A DNA stretch of 64,000 bases from Chloroflexota bacterium (GTDB lineage: Bacteria; Chloroflexota; UBA11872), in NCBI GenBank assembly GCA_026708035.1, contig JAPOVQ010000030.1, positions 1-64,000 of the forward strand. The letters are read 5' to 3'. Position 1 is the stretch's first letter, and the number at the start of each line of letters is the position of its first letter. A program made the position numbers and the translations under genes. This document shows, one piece after another, positions 33,605-42,575 of this stretch. A model generated the notes under the pieces. That model saw only the letters and a list, made by a program, of their open reading frames with translations. It was not told the DNA's origin and ran no database searches.

Positions 33605-34155
33605 TGATACGGCCTCCTCGGGAGGTGAATGCATGTCGAGCCGAGCGCTGACTTTGATTCTCAGCAGTATGCAGATGTCGTCATGATTCTCCAGAGCCGT
33701 CATGGTCACGTTATATCAACGAAATCCGATTGTGCGCAGGCATGCGCGCCTCGGGCGGGGACCGTGGATGCCCATGACGTCCCAATAGGCAACAAGGAGT
33801 TGGTGGATGAAATGTCCCACCAAGTCCACGGGTGGAGGAGACTTTGGCAAGGGGCTGATAGCGCGAACCCGGCAGGAGCCGCCTGAGGCTGAGGCACGCC
33901 AACCTCGTTCGGCGGAGCCGCCCGGCTGCGAATCGAGTCGGCTTGTGAGCCCGTGGAACTGCTGAACCGAGCCAACTGGCGTCGCGAAGGGCGCCACCGA
34001 TGGCCTCACCGGAAGCACTTCGGCGGATTTGGCGGCACCCGTCCGAACTGCGAGCGCCGAGGCTCCACGACAATCGGGTGAGCGGCGCGAGCCCTTTGGC
34101 TCCCGGCCCGTGGAGCCCCGAAACAACTGCCGAGCGGACCCGACTCCTGGTCGGC
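33605..34155. other. 551-bp intergenic region without a recognised gene
   Basis: It separates the leucine-rich-repeat gene from the end of oppF. A TATAAC sequence on the minus strand (33715-33710) could be a -10 element for the repeat gene, leaving a leader of about 100 nt, but no convincing -35 was found. Open frames here have no ribosome sites and no protein-like composition. Confidence 0.4.
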
Positions 34156-35244
34156 CTAAGCCCCGTTCGCGGCCATGGGCAGCGCGCCGCCGGCCTCCTC
34201 GATGTCGTCCCAGAAGTGGCAGGACACGAAGTGACCGTCGCCGACGTCCCTGAGCTCCGGCTCCTCCGTCGCGCAACGATCCTGGGCCCACGGGCAGCGG
34301 GGATGGAAGCGGCAACCCGACGGCGGGTTCACCGGGCTGGGCACGTCGCCGGTGAGGATGATGCGCTCGCGCTTGGCTTCCAGGTCGGGGTCCGGCACCG
34401 GCACCGCGGACAGCAGGCATCGCGTGTACGGGTGCAGCGGGCGCAGATAGAACTGCTCGCTGGGCGCCATTTCGACAATCTGGCCGAGATACATCACCGC
34501 GATGCGGTGGCTGATCTGGCGCACGACCTTGAAGTCGTGGGAGATGAACAGGTAGGCCACGCCCAACTGCTGCTGCAGGTCAAGCAGCAGGTTCATGATC
34601 TGCGCCTGGATCGACACGTCCAGCGCCGACACCGGCTCGTCGCAGACGATGAACGAGGGCTGCACCGCTAGCGCGCGGGCAAAGGCGATGCGCTGGCGCT
34701 GTCCGCCGGAGAACTCGTGCGGGTAGCGACTCGAGAAGCGAGGATCGAGCCCCACCAATTCCAGCAGCTCGCGTACGCGTTCGCGGCGCTCCTCACGCTT
34801 CCCATGCAGGTCGTGCACCTGCAGCGGCTCTTCGATGATCCGCCCGACGGACATCCGCGGATTCAGCGAGCCGTACGGGTCTTGGAAGATCATCTGCATC
34901 TTCCGGCGGGCGCGCCGCTGGTCGTCGCGGGAGAGCTGCACGAGGTCGTTGCCCTCGAAGATCACCTCGCCCGCCGTCGGCGGCTCGAGCTGCATGATCG
35001 TGTTGCCGGTGGTGGTCTTGCCGCAGCCGGACTCGCCGACCAGGCCCAGGGTCTCGCCCGCATTCAGCTCGAAGCTGATGCCGTCAACCGCCCGCACCAG
35101 CCCGGACTGGCGGCGAATGATGAAGCCGCGCATGACGGGGAAGTACTTCGTAAGCCCCTTGACCGTCAGCAGCGTTTCGCCATTGGCGGAGCCGTTGCGG
35201 CTCGAAGCGGTGGACATCGTCTCGCCGGCCCTGGCTTCACTCAT
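34156..35244 (-). CDS. oppF: oligopeptide/dipeptide ABC transporter ATP-binding protein (OppF/DppF type)
   Basis: The 362-residue ATPase has Walker [14 protein letters not shown]-loop [13 protein letters not shown], signature [15 protein letters not shown], Walker [13 protein letters not shown] and switch FISHD. The C-terminal oligopeptide extension has a Cys cluster ([14 protein letters not shown]), the feature that marks Opp/Dpp ATPases. It overlaps oppD as ATGA. No permease or binding protein is adjacent, so it must serve membrane subunits encoded elsewhere. In the operon it follows oppD and the hydantoinase genes, suggesting that the imported solute is a peptide-like or cyclic amide substrate; this is inference. 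Confidence 0.92.
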   Translation of the reverse strand: MSEARAGETMSTASSRNGSANGETLLTVKGLTKYFPVMRGFIIRRQSGLVRAVDGISFELNAGETLGLVGESGCGKTTTGNTIMQLEPPTAGEVIFEGNDLVQLSRDDQRRARRKMQMIFQDPYGSLNPRMSVGRIIEEPLQVHDLHGKREERRERVRELLELVGLDPRFSSRYPHEFSGGQRQRIAFARALAVQPSFIVCDEPVSALDVSIQAQIMNLLLDLQQQLGVAYLFISHDFKVVRQISHRIAVMYLGQIVEMAPSEQFYLRPLHPYTRCLLSAVPVPDPDLEAKRERIILTGDVPSPVNPPSGCRFHPRCPWAQDRCATEEPELRDVGDGHFVSCHFWDDIEEAGGALPMAANGA

Positions 35245-36305
35245 CGCAACTCACCCGTATCCACGTCCACCCAGCAGCGGAGCGAACGGCCCTCGCCGAT
35301 CGTCTCCACGGGCGGCATTTCCTCGATGCACTTGTCCTTCACGAACCGGCAGCGCGGCGCAAATGGGCACCCGACCGGAAGATTGGTCATGTCCGGCGGG
35401 GCGCCGGGGATGGCGCTCAGCTTGTCTCCCCGCGCCGCGGAGATGCTCGGCATGGACTCCAGCAGGCCGATCGTATATGGATGCTTCGGCGTATAGAACA
35501 CGTCCCGGGCGGGTGCGCGCTCGACGATATATCCGCCGTACATCACCACGATCTCCTGGCAGAATCCGGCGACCAGCGCCAGGTCGTGGGTAATGAGGAT
35601 CGCGGCCATGCCCAGCTCTTGGCGCAGACTCGAGATCAGCTCGATGACCTGCGCTTGAATGGTCACGTCCAGCGCGGTCGTGGGCTCATCGGCGATGAGC
35701 AACTGCGGCTCGCAGGAGATCGCCATCGCGATCATGGCGCGCTGTTGCATGCCCCCCGAGAGCTGGTGCGGGTAGTCGTTGGCGCGTTCGGCGGGCGAGG
35801 GAATGCCTACCCGATCCAGAAGCTCGACGGTGTGGGCGCGGGCCTCGTCCTTGCTCACGCCCATGTGCAGCCGCTGCGCCTCGTCGATTTGCCGGCCCAC
35901 CGTCAGCACCGGATTGAGCGAGCTCATCGGGTCTTGAAAGATCATTGAGATCCTTCCGCCGCGAATTCCCCGCATCTCGTTGGGCGGAATCTGCAACAGG
36001 GACACCCGCCCGGCACGCGTCTCGATGATTTCCTCGGGATCGACATCCATCACGTTGGTGTCGCCGAACATCACCTCGCCGCCCGTGATCTGACCGGCGG
36101 GCTGAGGAATCAGCCGCAGCAGGGCCAGCGAGCTGACGCTCTTGCCGCTGCCGGACTCGCCCACGATGCCGAGGGAGCCGCCCGCCGCAAGCTCGTAGGC
36201 AATCCCGTTGACCGCCCGAACGATGCCCTCGTCCGTCTTGAATTGGACGGCGAGATCCTTGACCTCGAGCAAGTGGCCGTTTTCGCTCATGCCGTTCTCG
36301 CTCAT
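35241..36305 (-). CDS. oppD: oligopeptide/dipeptide ABC transporter ATP-binding protein (OppD/DppD type)
   Basis: The 354-residue ATPase has Walker [13 protein letters not shown]-loop [12 protein letters not shown], signature [15 protein letters not shown], Walker [13 protein letters not shown] and switch LITHD, plus the C-terminal Cys motif [14 protein letters not shown]. The N-terminus is a small tandem duplication (MSENG twice), so either ATG (36305 or 36290) may be used. The first overlaps the HyuB stop as ATGA. It pairs with oppF for an importer whose membrane parts and binding protein are not in the window. Confidence 0.92.
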   Translation of the reverse strand: MSENGMSENGHLLEVKDLAVQFKTDEGIVRAVNGIAYELAAGGSLGIVGESGSGKSVSSLALLRLIPQPAGQITGGEVMFGDTNVMDVDPEEIIETRAGRVSLLQIPPNEMRGIRGGRISMIFQDPMSSLNPVLTVGRQIDEAQRLHMGVSKDEARAHTVELLDRVGIPSPAERANDYPHQLSGGMQQRAMIAMAISCEPQLLIADEPTTALDVTIQAQVIELISSLRQELGMAAILITHDLALVAGFCQEIVVMYGGYIVERAPARDVFYTPKHPYTIGLLESMPSISAARGDKLSAIPGAPPDMTNLPVGCPFAPRCRFVKDKCIEEMPPVETIGEGRSLRCWVDVDTGELR

Positions 36306-38350
36306 GTCGCCTGCTCAATCACTTGGTCCGCGTGCCTCGGCAGCCAGTAGTCGTGATACCGATCATCGCACTCCACGGAGCAGAAGCGCATGCCGCCGGC
36401 GCTCACCCACACGTCGCGCGGGACTACCTGGCCGCATAGCTGGCAATTCGTGACGCTAGTTTGCCACCAATCGCCCTTGTGCTCCTCCCAGTGTCCGCCG
36501 GTCTCGGATCGGGGCGCTGCGGCGACGAGCTCGCGCGATTCGTCGGTGACGGTCGGCGCCGCGGGAGCCGGGGCGTCGGCGCGGAGGCTCGCCGTCTCGG
36601 CGGCATCGATCGTCAGCGTTCCGTTGAGGCGCTGCAGCGCGACGCCGTAGATGTCGCGCGCGGCCGTCTCCGACACGAATCCCTCCAAGACATCCCGTCG
36701 CACGGCTTCCGCGGCACGTGTCCTCGGGTCGCCGTAGCCTCCCCCGCCGGGACTCGCGAGCATAACCTGATCGCCCTCTTTCAGCACAATGTTGGCCACG
36801 CGCGAGTTGCTGGCCGTGCCGTATTCCTCGCGGAATGTCACGAACGTGTCTTCCCCGGCGCGCTTGACGAGCAGCGCCGATCGCTGCCCGTCCTCGCCGC
36901 CAAAGAGGCCCCAGGCGCCCGACACCATGCGGTCGAACAGCGCCGACACGGTGATCTCGGGCGCTCGCACCTCGAGAATCCGCTCCGAGCCAAGCCCTCC
37001 CCGCTGCATGCCGGCGCCGCCGGAGTCCTGCCGCAGGCGATAGGACCGCTCCAGGAATGGATATCGCGTCTCAAAGATCTCCACCGGCGTCGACGGGCAG
37101 TTGCCGTTGGGGATCACCTGGTTGCTGTTGCCGTCCGCGTTCGCGCGCCCGCCCCAGCCCACGCCGTCAAAGTGGTAGTGCACGTAGTAGCGGTCGGTGT
37201 CCGGATGCGTGCCGCCGAAGAGAAAGTTGCAGGAGGTGCCGCCGGTGTCGGCCGAGACCCGGTCCGGCACGGCCTTGGAGAGCGCGCCGATCACGATGCC
37301 CCACACCCGTGGATGCGTCTCGGTGTTGCCGCCAACGCACGGCCCGGGATGGACGACGTTGGTGATCGTGCCCGGCGGCGCGATCACCGTAATCGGCCGA
37401 TAGGCGCCGTCATTGTGGGGCACGTTGTTGTCGGCAAAGTGGAACACGGCGTTGTAGGTGCCCGAGGCGGTCACGCCGTAGGTGCAGTTCAGCACGTGCT
37501 CCGCCTGCGGATCGCTCTCACTGAAATCGGCCACCAGGCTCCCGTCGGAAACGACAAGCCGCAGCCGAATCCAGTCGTGCAGCGGCACGTCGCGGGCGTC
37601 CTCCATGTGGCCCTCGAACGTGTACTCGCCGTCGGGAATGGCGCGAATCTCATCTCGCATCCAGCGCTCGGCATAGTCGAGCAGCTCGTCGCTCACCTGC
37701 GTGATGCGCTCGACGCCGTAGGCGTCCAGCAGCTCGTGCGTGCGCTGCTCGGCCACGTTCAGCGACGCCATCATGGCGTGCAGGTCGCCCCAGGTGTAAC
37801 GCGGCGCGCGGTGGTTGGACATCATGATGCGCCACACGTCTTCGTTGTATTCGCCGCCGCGCATCAGCCACACCGGCGGCAGCCGCAGGCCCTCCTGGTA
37901 GATCTCGGTGGCGGTGGCCGCGAACCCGCCGACGGCCAAACCGCCGATCTCCACCAGGTGCGCGATGTTCGCCACGTAGCCAAAGATCTCTCCGTCGAAA
38001 TAGACCGGCTTGATGACCACGTGCTCGGGCATGTGGACGCCGCCGCGGTACGGGTCGTTGTGCACGATGATGTCGCCCTCGCGCACGTTCTCCTCGCCGA
38101 TCTCGGCGATGAGCCACTTGACCACGAAGCGAATCGCGCCCACCTGGGCGGGACAGAACTCGGTCTGGGCGAGCATGCGTCCGTGGCGATCGAAGAGCAC
38201 GCACGAGAAGTCGCGGCTCTCGCTGAAGATCGGCGAGTAGGCCGTGCGCATCATCGTGGTTCCCATCTCGCGGCAAATGCCGACGAGGCGGTTGTAGACC
38301 ACGTTCAGGGTGACGAGGTCGACGCTGGATGGGGCGCTGGACGTTGTCAT
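36302..38350 (-). CDS. hyuB: N-methylhydantoinase B family protein with C-terminal Cys4 zinc-finger-like tail
   Basis: HyuB, with HyuA, forms ATP-dependent hydantoinase/oxoprolinase-type amidohydrolases. The 682-residue chain has the family blocks TAYSPIFSESRDFSCVLFD, IVHNDPYRGGVHMPEHV, GPCVGGNTETHPR and LASPGGGGYGDPRTRA. After about residue 600 a tail not found in the second HyuB here contains CQLCG and, about 20 residues later, CSVEC, a Cys4 arrangement suggesting a bound zinc. The ATG at 38350 follows GGAGA by 8 nt; an upstream in-frame ATG has no support. It is preceded by hyuA (28 bp) and overlaps oppD by 4 bp. Confidence 0.9.
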   Translation of the reverse strand: MTTSSAPSSVDLVTLNVVYNRLVGICREMGTTMMRTAYSPIFSESRDFSCVLFDRHGRMLAQTEFCPAQVGAIRFVVKWLIAEIGEENVREGDIIVHNDPYRGGVHMPEHVVIKPVYFDGEIFGYVANIAHLVEIGGLAVGGFAATATEIYQEGLRLPPVWLMRGGEYNEDVWRIMMSNHRAPRYTWGDLHAMMASLNVAEQRTHELLDAYGVERITQVSDELLDYAERWMRDEIRAIPDGEYTFEGHMEDARDVPLHDWIRLRLVVSDGSLVADFSESDPQAEHVLNCTYGVTASGTYNAVFHFADNNVPHNDGAYRPITVIAPPGTITNVVHPGPCVGGNTETHPRVWGIVIGALSKAVPDRVSADTGGTSCNFLFGGTHPDTDRYYVHYHFDGVGWGGRANADGNSNQVIPNGNCPSTPVEIFETRYPFLERSYRLRQDSGGAGMQRGGLGSERILEVRAPEITVSALFDRMVSGAWGLFGGEDGQRSALLVKRAGEDTFVTFREEYGTASNSRVANIVLKEGDQVMLASPGGGGYGDPRTRAAEAVRRDVLEGFVSETAARDIYGVALQRLNGTLTIDAAETASLRADAPAPAAPTVTDESRELVAAAPRSETGGHWEEHKGDWWQTSVTNCQLCGQVVPRDVWVSAGGMRFCSVECDDRYHDYWLPRHADQVIEQAT

Positions 38351-38378
38351 TGATAGCGTCTCCCTACACACCTTGCAT

Positions 38379-40436
38379 TCATGCGGACGCCTCGGTCCAT
38401 TCGAGCACGGCCGTGCCATGCGGGCTGACGGTCAGAAGTTGACCGGGGTGGACGACGGTCGTTGAGTCGAGCTCTTCGATGATGGCCGGCCCGGTGATGC
38501 GGTCGGCGGGCGAGAGGTCCTCCCGGGCGTAGACCGCGCATTCGACCGGACCTTCCGACGAAAACCACACGTCGCGCGTCCCGGCCGGTTCCGCGGGAGG
38601 CCCCTCCGGCAGCACCGGCAACGCCGGCTTGGCGGTGTCCCCAAACACGGTGACGTTGAACTGCACCAGCTCGATGATCTCATCCGGGATGCGGTAGCCG
38701 TAGGTGGCCTCGTAGTGCGTCTCGAACGCCGCAAGCAACCGGGACAGCGATTCAGACGTGACTTCGCCGCCGGGGATCGGGATTTCTTCCTCGTAGTTCT
38801 GACCGAGGTAGCGCATGTTCACGGACCGCTGAACTTGCGGCGTGCCCGCAAAGCCCTCGTGCTGCAAGTCGGCCGTGGCCTCCGCCACCAGCTCGTTGAG
38901 CCGCGCGTCAATGGACGGCGCGTCCAATCGATCCGACCGAAGAATGTGCGTCCAGGTCTTGTCCACGCGCATGTCGGCCAGCAATGTGCCGAAAGCCGAG
39001 CAGAGACCCGGATGCGGCGGAATCAGCACTCGCCGCGCGCCGATCACCTTGGCGATGGCCGCCGCGTGCAGCGGGCCGGCGCCGCCAAAGGCCACCAGGC
39101 TGAATTGCCGCGGATCCAGACCACGCCTCACGGTGAGCAGGCGCATGGCCTCTGCGATGTTCTCGACGGCAATGTCCAGCACGGCCTGAGCCGTGGCCTC
39201 CGGCCCGAGGCCGAGCTTGCCTCCCAGGTCGGAAAGGGCCCGATGCGCGAGGTCCGCGTCGAGCCTCACCTCGCCGCCCAGGAAGTTCTCGGGATTGAGC
39301 CGGCCCAGCACCACGTTGGCGTCCGTGACCGTCGGCTCGGCACCGCCCTGCGCGTAGCACGCCGGCCCCGGCACGGCGCCGGCGCTCTGCGGCCCGGCCT
39401 GAAGCAATCCACCGCGGTTGATCCAGGCAATGGACCCTCCGCCCGCGCCCATGGTCGTCATCTCGATGAACGGCGCCGCGACCGGCAGGCCGAATTCGAT
39501 TTCCCAGGCCGTCGTGTAGCCGATGGCGCCGTCGTCCACTACGCCGACGTCGGTGCTGGTGCCGCCCATGTCGAAGCTGATGATGTTGTCGTCGTTGAGC
39601 GACTCCGCGTAGTACTTCGCCGCGATGATCCCGCCCGGCAGGCCGGATAGCACCGTCTGCGCCGGCCGGTCGGCCGCGGACTCCGCCAGCATTTGGCCGC
39701 CGTTGGACTTCATCACCGCCCACGAGCGGGTATTGCCCCACGCGTCCAGGCCCTCATCCAACGCGTGGATGAATCCCTGCAGCAGCGGCCTGATATAGGC
39801 GTCGGCGATGGTCGTGCTCGCCCGGTCGTACTCCCGCCAGATCGGCGCGACCTCATGTGAAAGCGAAATCGACAGCTCGGGGAATTCGCCGGCCAGGTAT
39901 TCGCGAATCTTGCGCTCGTGGTCGGGCTTGACGTACGAGAACAAGCAATTGACCGCCACGGCGACGGCGCCATTCGTCGATTCGTCCAGCCGGGCGCGCA
40001 GCATGTCGCCGAGATTGCCGAGGGCCTCCGGCGTCAACGGGTCCACCACGGCGCCCATGTAGTCCAGCCGCTCCGCCACGCCCAGGCAGTCCCGGCGTGT
40101 CACCAGAGGCTCCGGTCGCTCCCAGTCGAGGTCGTAGTGAAACTTGCGATCGACCCGCTGTAGGAATGGCACGTCCTCGAATCCCGAGGTGGTCACATAC
40201 AGCACGCGGGCGCCCTTGCGTTGGAGCAGCGCATTGACGCCGACGGTGGTGCCGAGCACGAAATAGCCCACTTCGTCGGCGGGAATGCCGCTGTGCTCGA
40301 TCGCGTCGAAGATCGCGTCGCTCGGGGAATCGGGCGTCGAGGGCCGCTTGACGATCTGCGCCTCCCCCGTCGCCTCATCGAGGGCGACGAAGTCGGTGAA
40401 GGTTCCGCCCGTGTCGATACCGATGCGAATCGCCAA
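38379..40436 (-). CDS. hyuA: N-methylhydantoinase A / 5-oxoprolinase family protein
   Basis: The 685-residue ATPase subunit has an actin-like fold. Motifs include IGIDTGGTFTDFVALD at the N-terminus, LGTTVGVNALLQRKGAR, FDMGGTSTDVGVVD and LVAFGGAGPLHAAAIA, in the order usual for HyuA. The partner HyuB is encoded immediately downstream. Together they could open cyclic imides such as hydantoins or 5-oxoproline using ATP; acetophenone- or acetone-carboxylase-like activities are alternatives within the family. It starts at TTG 40436, 12 bp after the stop of the dehydrogenase gene. Confidence 0.93.
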   Translation of the reverse strand: MAIRIGIDTGGTFTDFVALDEATGEAQIVKRPSTPDSPSDAIFDAIEHSGIPADEVGYFVLGTTVGVNALLQRKGARVLYVTTSGFEDVPFLQRVDRKFHYDLDWERPEPLVTRRDCLGVAERLDYMGAVVDPLTPEALGNLGDMLRARLDESTNGAVAVAVNCLFSYVKPDHERKIREYLAGEFPELSISLSHEVAPIWREYDRASTTIADAYIRPLLQGFIHALDEGLDAWGNTRSWAVMKSNGGQMLAESAADRPAQTVLSGLPGGIIAAKYYAESLNDDNIISFDMGGTSTDVGVVDDGAIGYTTAWEIEFGLPVAAPFIEMTTMGAGGGSIAWINRGGLLQAGPQSAGAVPGPACYAQGGAEPTVTDANVVLGRLNPENFLGGEVRLDADLAHRALSDLGGKLGLGPEATAQAVLDIAVENIAEAMRLLTVRRGLDPRQFSLVAFGGAGPLHAAAIAKVIGARRVLIPPHPGLCSAFGTLLADMRVDKTWTHILRSDRLDAPSIDARLNELVAEATADLQHEGFAGTPQVQRSVNMRYLGQNYEEEIPIPGGEVTSESLSRLLAAFETHYEATYGYRIPDEIIELVQFNVTVFGDTAKPALPVLPEGPPAEPAGTRDVWFSSEGPVECAVYAREDLSPADRITGPAIIEELDSTTVVHPGQLLTVSPHGTAVLEWTEASA

Positions 40437-40448
40437 TGCGCGCCTGCC

Positions 40449-41423
40449 TCAGATCACCCGATATTGGGGCTCGTCGCCGAGCAGGATACGACGCACCTCG
40501 GCCACTGCCGCAAGTTCACAGTCCAACGCCGCGGTTTCCGACTTCCAGGCAATGTGGGGCGTGACGATGAGGTTTGGCTCGCGAAGGAGTGGATGGTCGA
40601 AGTCCGGCGGCTCGGTCTCGAACACGTCGAGACCGGCCCCGCCCAAGTCGCCGGAGGCCAGCGCACGTTGCAAGGCATGGTGATCGACGATGCCGCCGCG
40701 CGACACATTGATGAGAAGCGCACCGCGGCGCATGCGAGCGAACTCCGGCGCGCCCAGCATGCCCCGCGTGTCGTCCGTGAGCGGCACGTGCACCGTGAGC
40801 GCATCCACCGAACCGAGCAGATCATCGAAGTCGCTCGCCACGCGCATCTCGGCACCCGACGGCGGAGTGAGCCGATCCGCCGGAAGGAAGGGATCGAAAA
40901 CTACCAGCCGCATGCCAAACCCCGCGGCCAGCGCCGCGGTCGCCCGGCCGATGCGCCCATAACCCAGCACCCCAAGCCTCGAGCCGCGGAGGCGCCGCGG
41001 TCGAAACGTGTCGTCGTAGGTGCGCCACAGATGGCGCTGGCGCACGTCGGCGTCCGAGTCCGTGACACAGCGCGCCAGAGCCAGCAGCAGCGCGATGGCG
41101 TGCTCGGCGACTTCCGAGGTGAACGCGTCGGGCGTATGCGCCACCACCACGCCGCGCTCCTTGGCTGCGTCCAGATCGACCTTCTCCGTGCCGACGCCGT
41201 AGACCACGACGCCGCGCAGCTTTGGCGCGTGATCGAGCAGATCGCCATCCACCGGCGTCAGCTCGGTCAGCATCACGTCGGCGTCGAATATGGCGTCGTA
41301 GAGTTCGGCGCGCGGCGGCGCGCCCAGAAACATCATGTCGGCGATGTCGGCAAGCGCCTCGGCCTCTCGATCGTGATGCGGCAGCCCCGCGCCTGCGGAC
41401 ACCACGCGAAACCGACGGCTCAT
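40449..41423 (-). CDS. D-2-hydroxyacid dehydrogenase (paralogue 1)
   Basis: The 324-residue enzyme oxidises or reduces a 2-hydroxy/2-keto acid with a nicotinamide cofactor. The Rossmann loop is GYGRIGRATAALAAGFG, and the strand after it ends in Asp (LVVFDPF), which favours NAD. Catalytic Arg is in INVSRGGIVD, Glu in FETEPPDFD and His in VTPHIAW. It sits between a TIM-barrel gene (37 bp) and hyuA (12 bp), inside a six-gene operon. Its substrate may be the hydroxy acid formed by the neighbouring enzymes; this is inferred from position only. Confidence 0.9.
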   Translation of the reverse strand: MSRRFRVVSAGAGLPHHDREAEALADIADMMFLGAPPRAELYDAIFDADVMLTELTPVDGDLLDHAPKLRGVVVYGVGTEKVDLDAAKERGVVVAHTPDAFTSEVAEHAIALLLALARCVTDSDADVRQRHLWRTYDDTFRPRRLRGSRLGVLGYGRIGRATAALAAGFGMRLVVFDPFLPADRLTPPSGAEMRVASDFDDLLGSVDALTVHVPLTDDTRGMLGAPEFARMRRGALLINVSRGGIVDHHALQRALASGDLGGAGLDVFETEPPDFDHPLLREPNLIVTPHIAWKSETAALDCELAAVAEVRRILLGDEPQYRVI

Positions 41424-41460
41424 CGCAGGGGGACAACCACTCGGCTACCGAACGCCTGCC

Positions 41461-42438
41461 TCACGCGCTGGCAAACCGCTTGGGGAAGTACTGCGCGCAG
41501 TTCTGCTCCAGCCACTCGACGGTCAGCTTCATCCACAGCTGCGGGTCGTACTGCGGCAGACAGCACGTCTCGATGCAATGGGGCAGGTAGTCGGGATCAG
41601 GCGCATTTTGCTGCAGGATCTCCATGATCTCGAGAACCTCCACGCTGCCGTAGCCGACCGGTGCGTGGAAAAATTTCGGCTCGCCGGTCGTGGTGATGGA
41701 CTGAACCCGCATGTCCTTGAGATGCGTCATCACGGTGTACGGCGCGGCCATGTGGGCGGCATCCACTTGGTCCTCGACGACCGAGTAGCTGTTGGCGAAG
41801 TCGTAGTTGATCCGCAGCCACGGCGACGCGACGCCCTCCACCACCTGCACAATCTCGCTGATCCGGTAGTCCATGTGGTTTTCGAAGGCGAGGACGATGC
41901 CGCACTTCTCGGCGTCGACCACCAGTTTCGACAGGTTGTCGATCATGCGGTCGATCTGCACGCCGATCGGCGTCTCGGTGCTGAAGTGCCCGAACCGCAG
42001 TCCCCCGTTTGGCATGGGCTGACCGGGAGGGCCGGGCGGGTCGGCGTTGACCATGGCGCTGGTTCGCACGCCGCCGGCCTGCATCCACTCCAGGTGCATA
42101 GCGGCGCGCTCGTGAACCGGCGCCCACTCGTCGCGATCGACGGCCCAAGCGCCATTTACGGAGCCGACCCACTCGATGCCGTTTTCGGCCAGCAGGCGAC
42201 CATTGGCAGCGGCTGCCTCCTTGCCGTCCAACAGCGACGCCGCCGTATAGAGGTTGTCGAAGCCCCATTCACTGCAGCGTTCGATCCACCACTCCAGCGC
42301 CCCGTCAAGCTCCGCCGGCGGCTCCGTGGTGGTGCCGTAGGGATACTCCAGGCCGCGAAATCCATACTCGGGCTGATCGATGCGCAGCCCCGGGTAGGAC
42401 ACCCAGCGGTAGGCCGCCTGTGAAAGGCCGAGTCTCAT
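41461..42438 (-). CDS. sugar phosphate isomerase/epimerase-like TIM barrel (paralogue 3)
   Basis: The 325-residue barrel starts MRLGLSQAAYRWVSYP, the same signature as the genes at 26801 and 27805. Ligand motifs are FENHMDYR (Glu), INYDFANS (Asp), MTHLKDMR (His) and HCIETCCLP (Glu). A VNADPPGPPGQ insertion near residue 130 is particular to this copy. The ATG at 42438 is used; an in-frame extension upstream lacks protein character. It is the first gene of the hydantoinase/OppDF operon and is divergent from a Gfo/Idh/MocA gene. Confidence 0.82.
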   Translation of the reverse strand: MRLGLSQAAYRWVSYPGLRIDQPEYGFRGLEYPYGTTTEPPAELDGALEWWIERCSEWGFDNLYTAASLLDGKEAAAANGRLLAENGIEWVGSVNGAWAVDRDEWAPVHERAAMHLEWMQAGGVRTSAMVNADPPGPPGQPMPNGGLRFGHFSTETPIGVQIDRMIDNLSKLVVDAEKCGIVLAFENHMDYRISEIVQVVEGVASPWLRINYDFANSYSVVEDQVDAAHMAAPYTVMTHLKDMRVQSITTTGEPKFFHAPVGYGSVEVLEIMEILQQNAPDPDYLPHCIETCCLPQYDPQLWMKLTVEWLEQNCAQYFPKRFASA

Positions 42439-42490
42439 GTCAACGCTCCCTGGTCCGCCGGCAATCGCGCGCCGCTCAAGTATGACCGAA

Positions 42491-42513
42491 ATGCGCCCGG
42501 CGCATGCGCGCAT
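42491..42513. promoter_or_regulatory. overlapping palindromes between divergent operons
   Basis: ATGCGC-CCG-GCGCAT (42491-42505) runs directly into the perfect 10-bp palindrome ATGCGCGCAT (42504-42513). The pair lies in the 137-bp gap between the hydantoinase operon and the divergent oxidoreductase gene, a natural place for a shared operator. No promoter hexamers were recognised. Confidence 0.35.
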
Positions 42514-42575
42514 TGCCTACCATAGCCATCACCCCGCTTGGGTCGGCGCCGCCGCACCGGAATAGAGGCCATACC

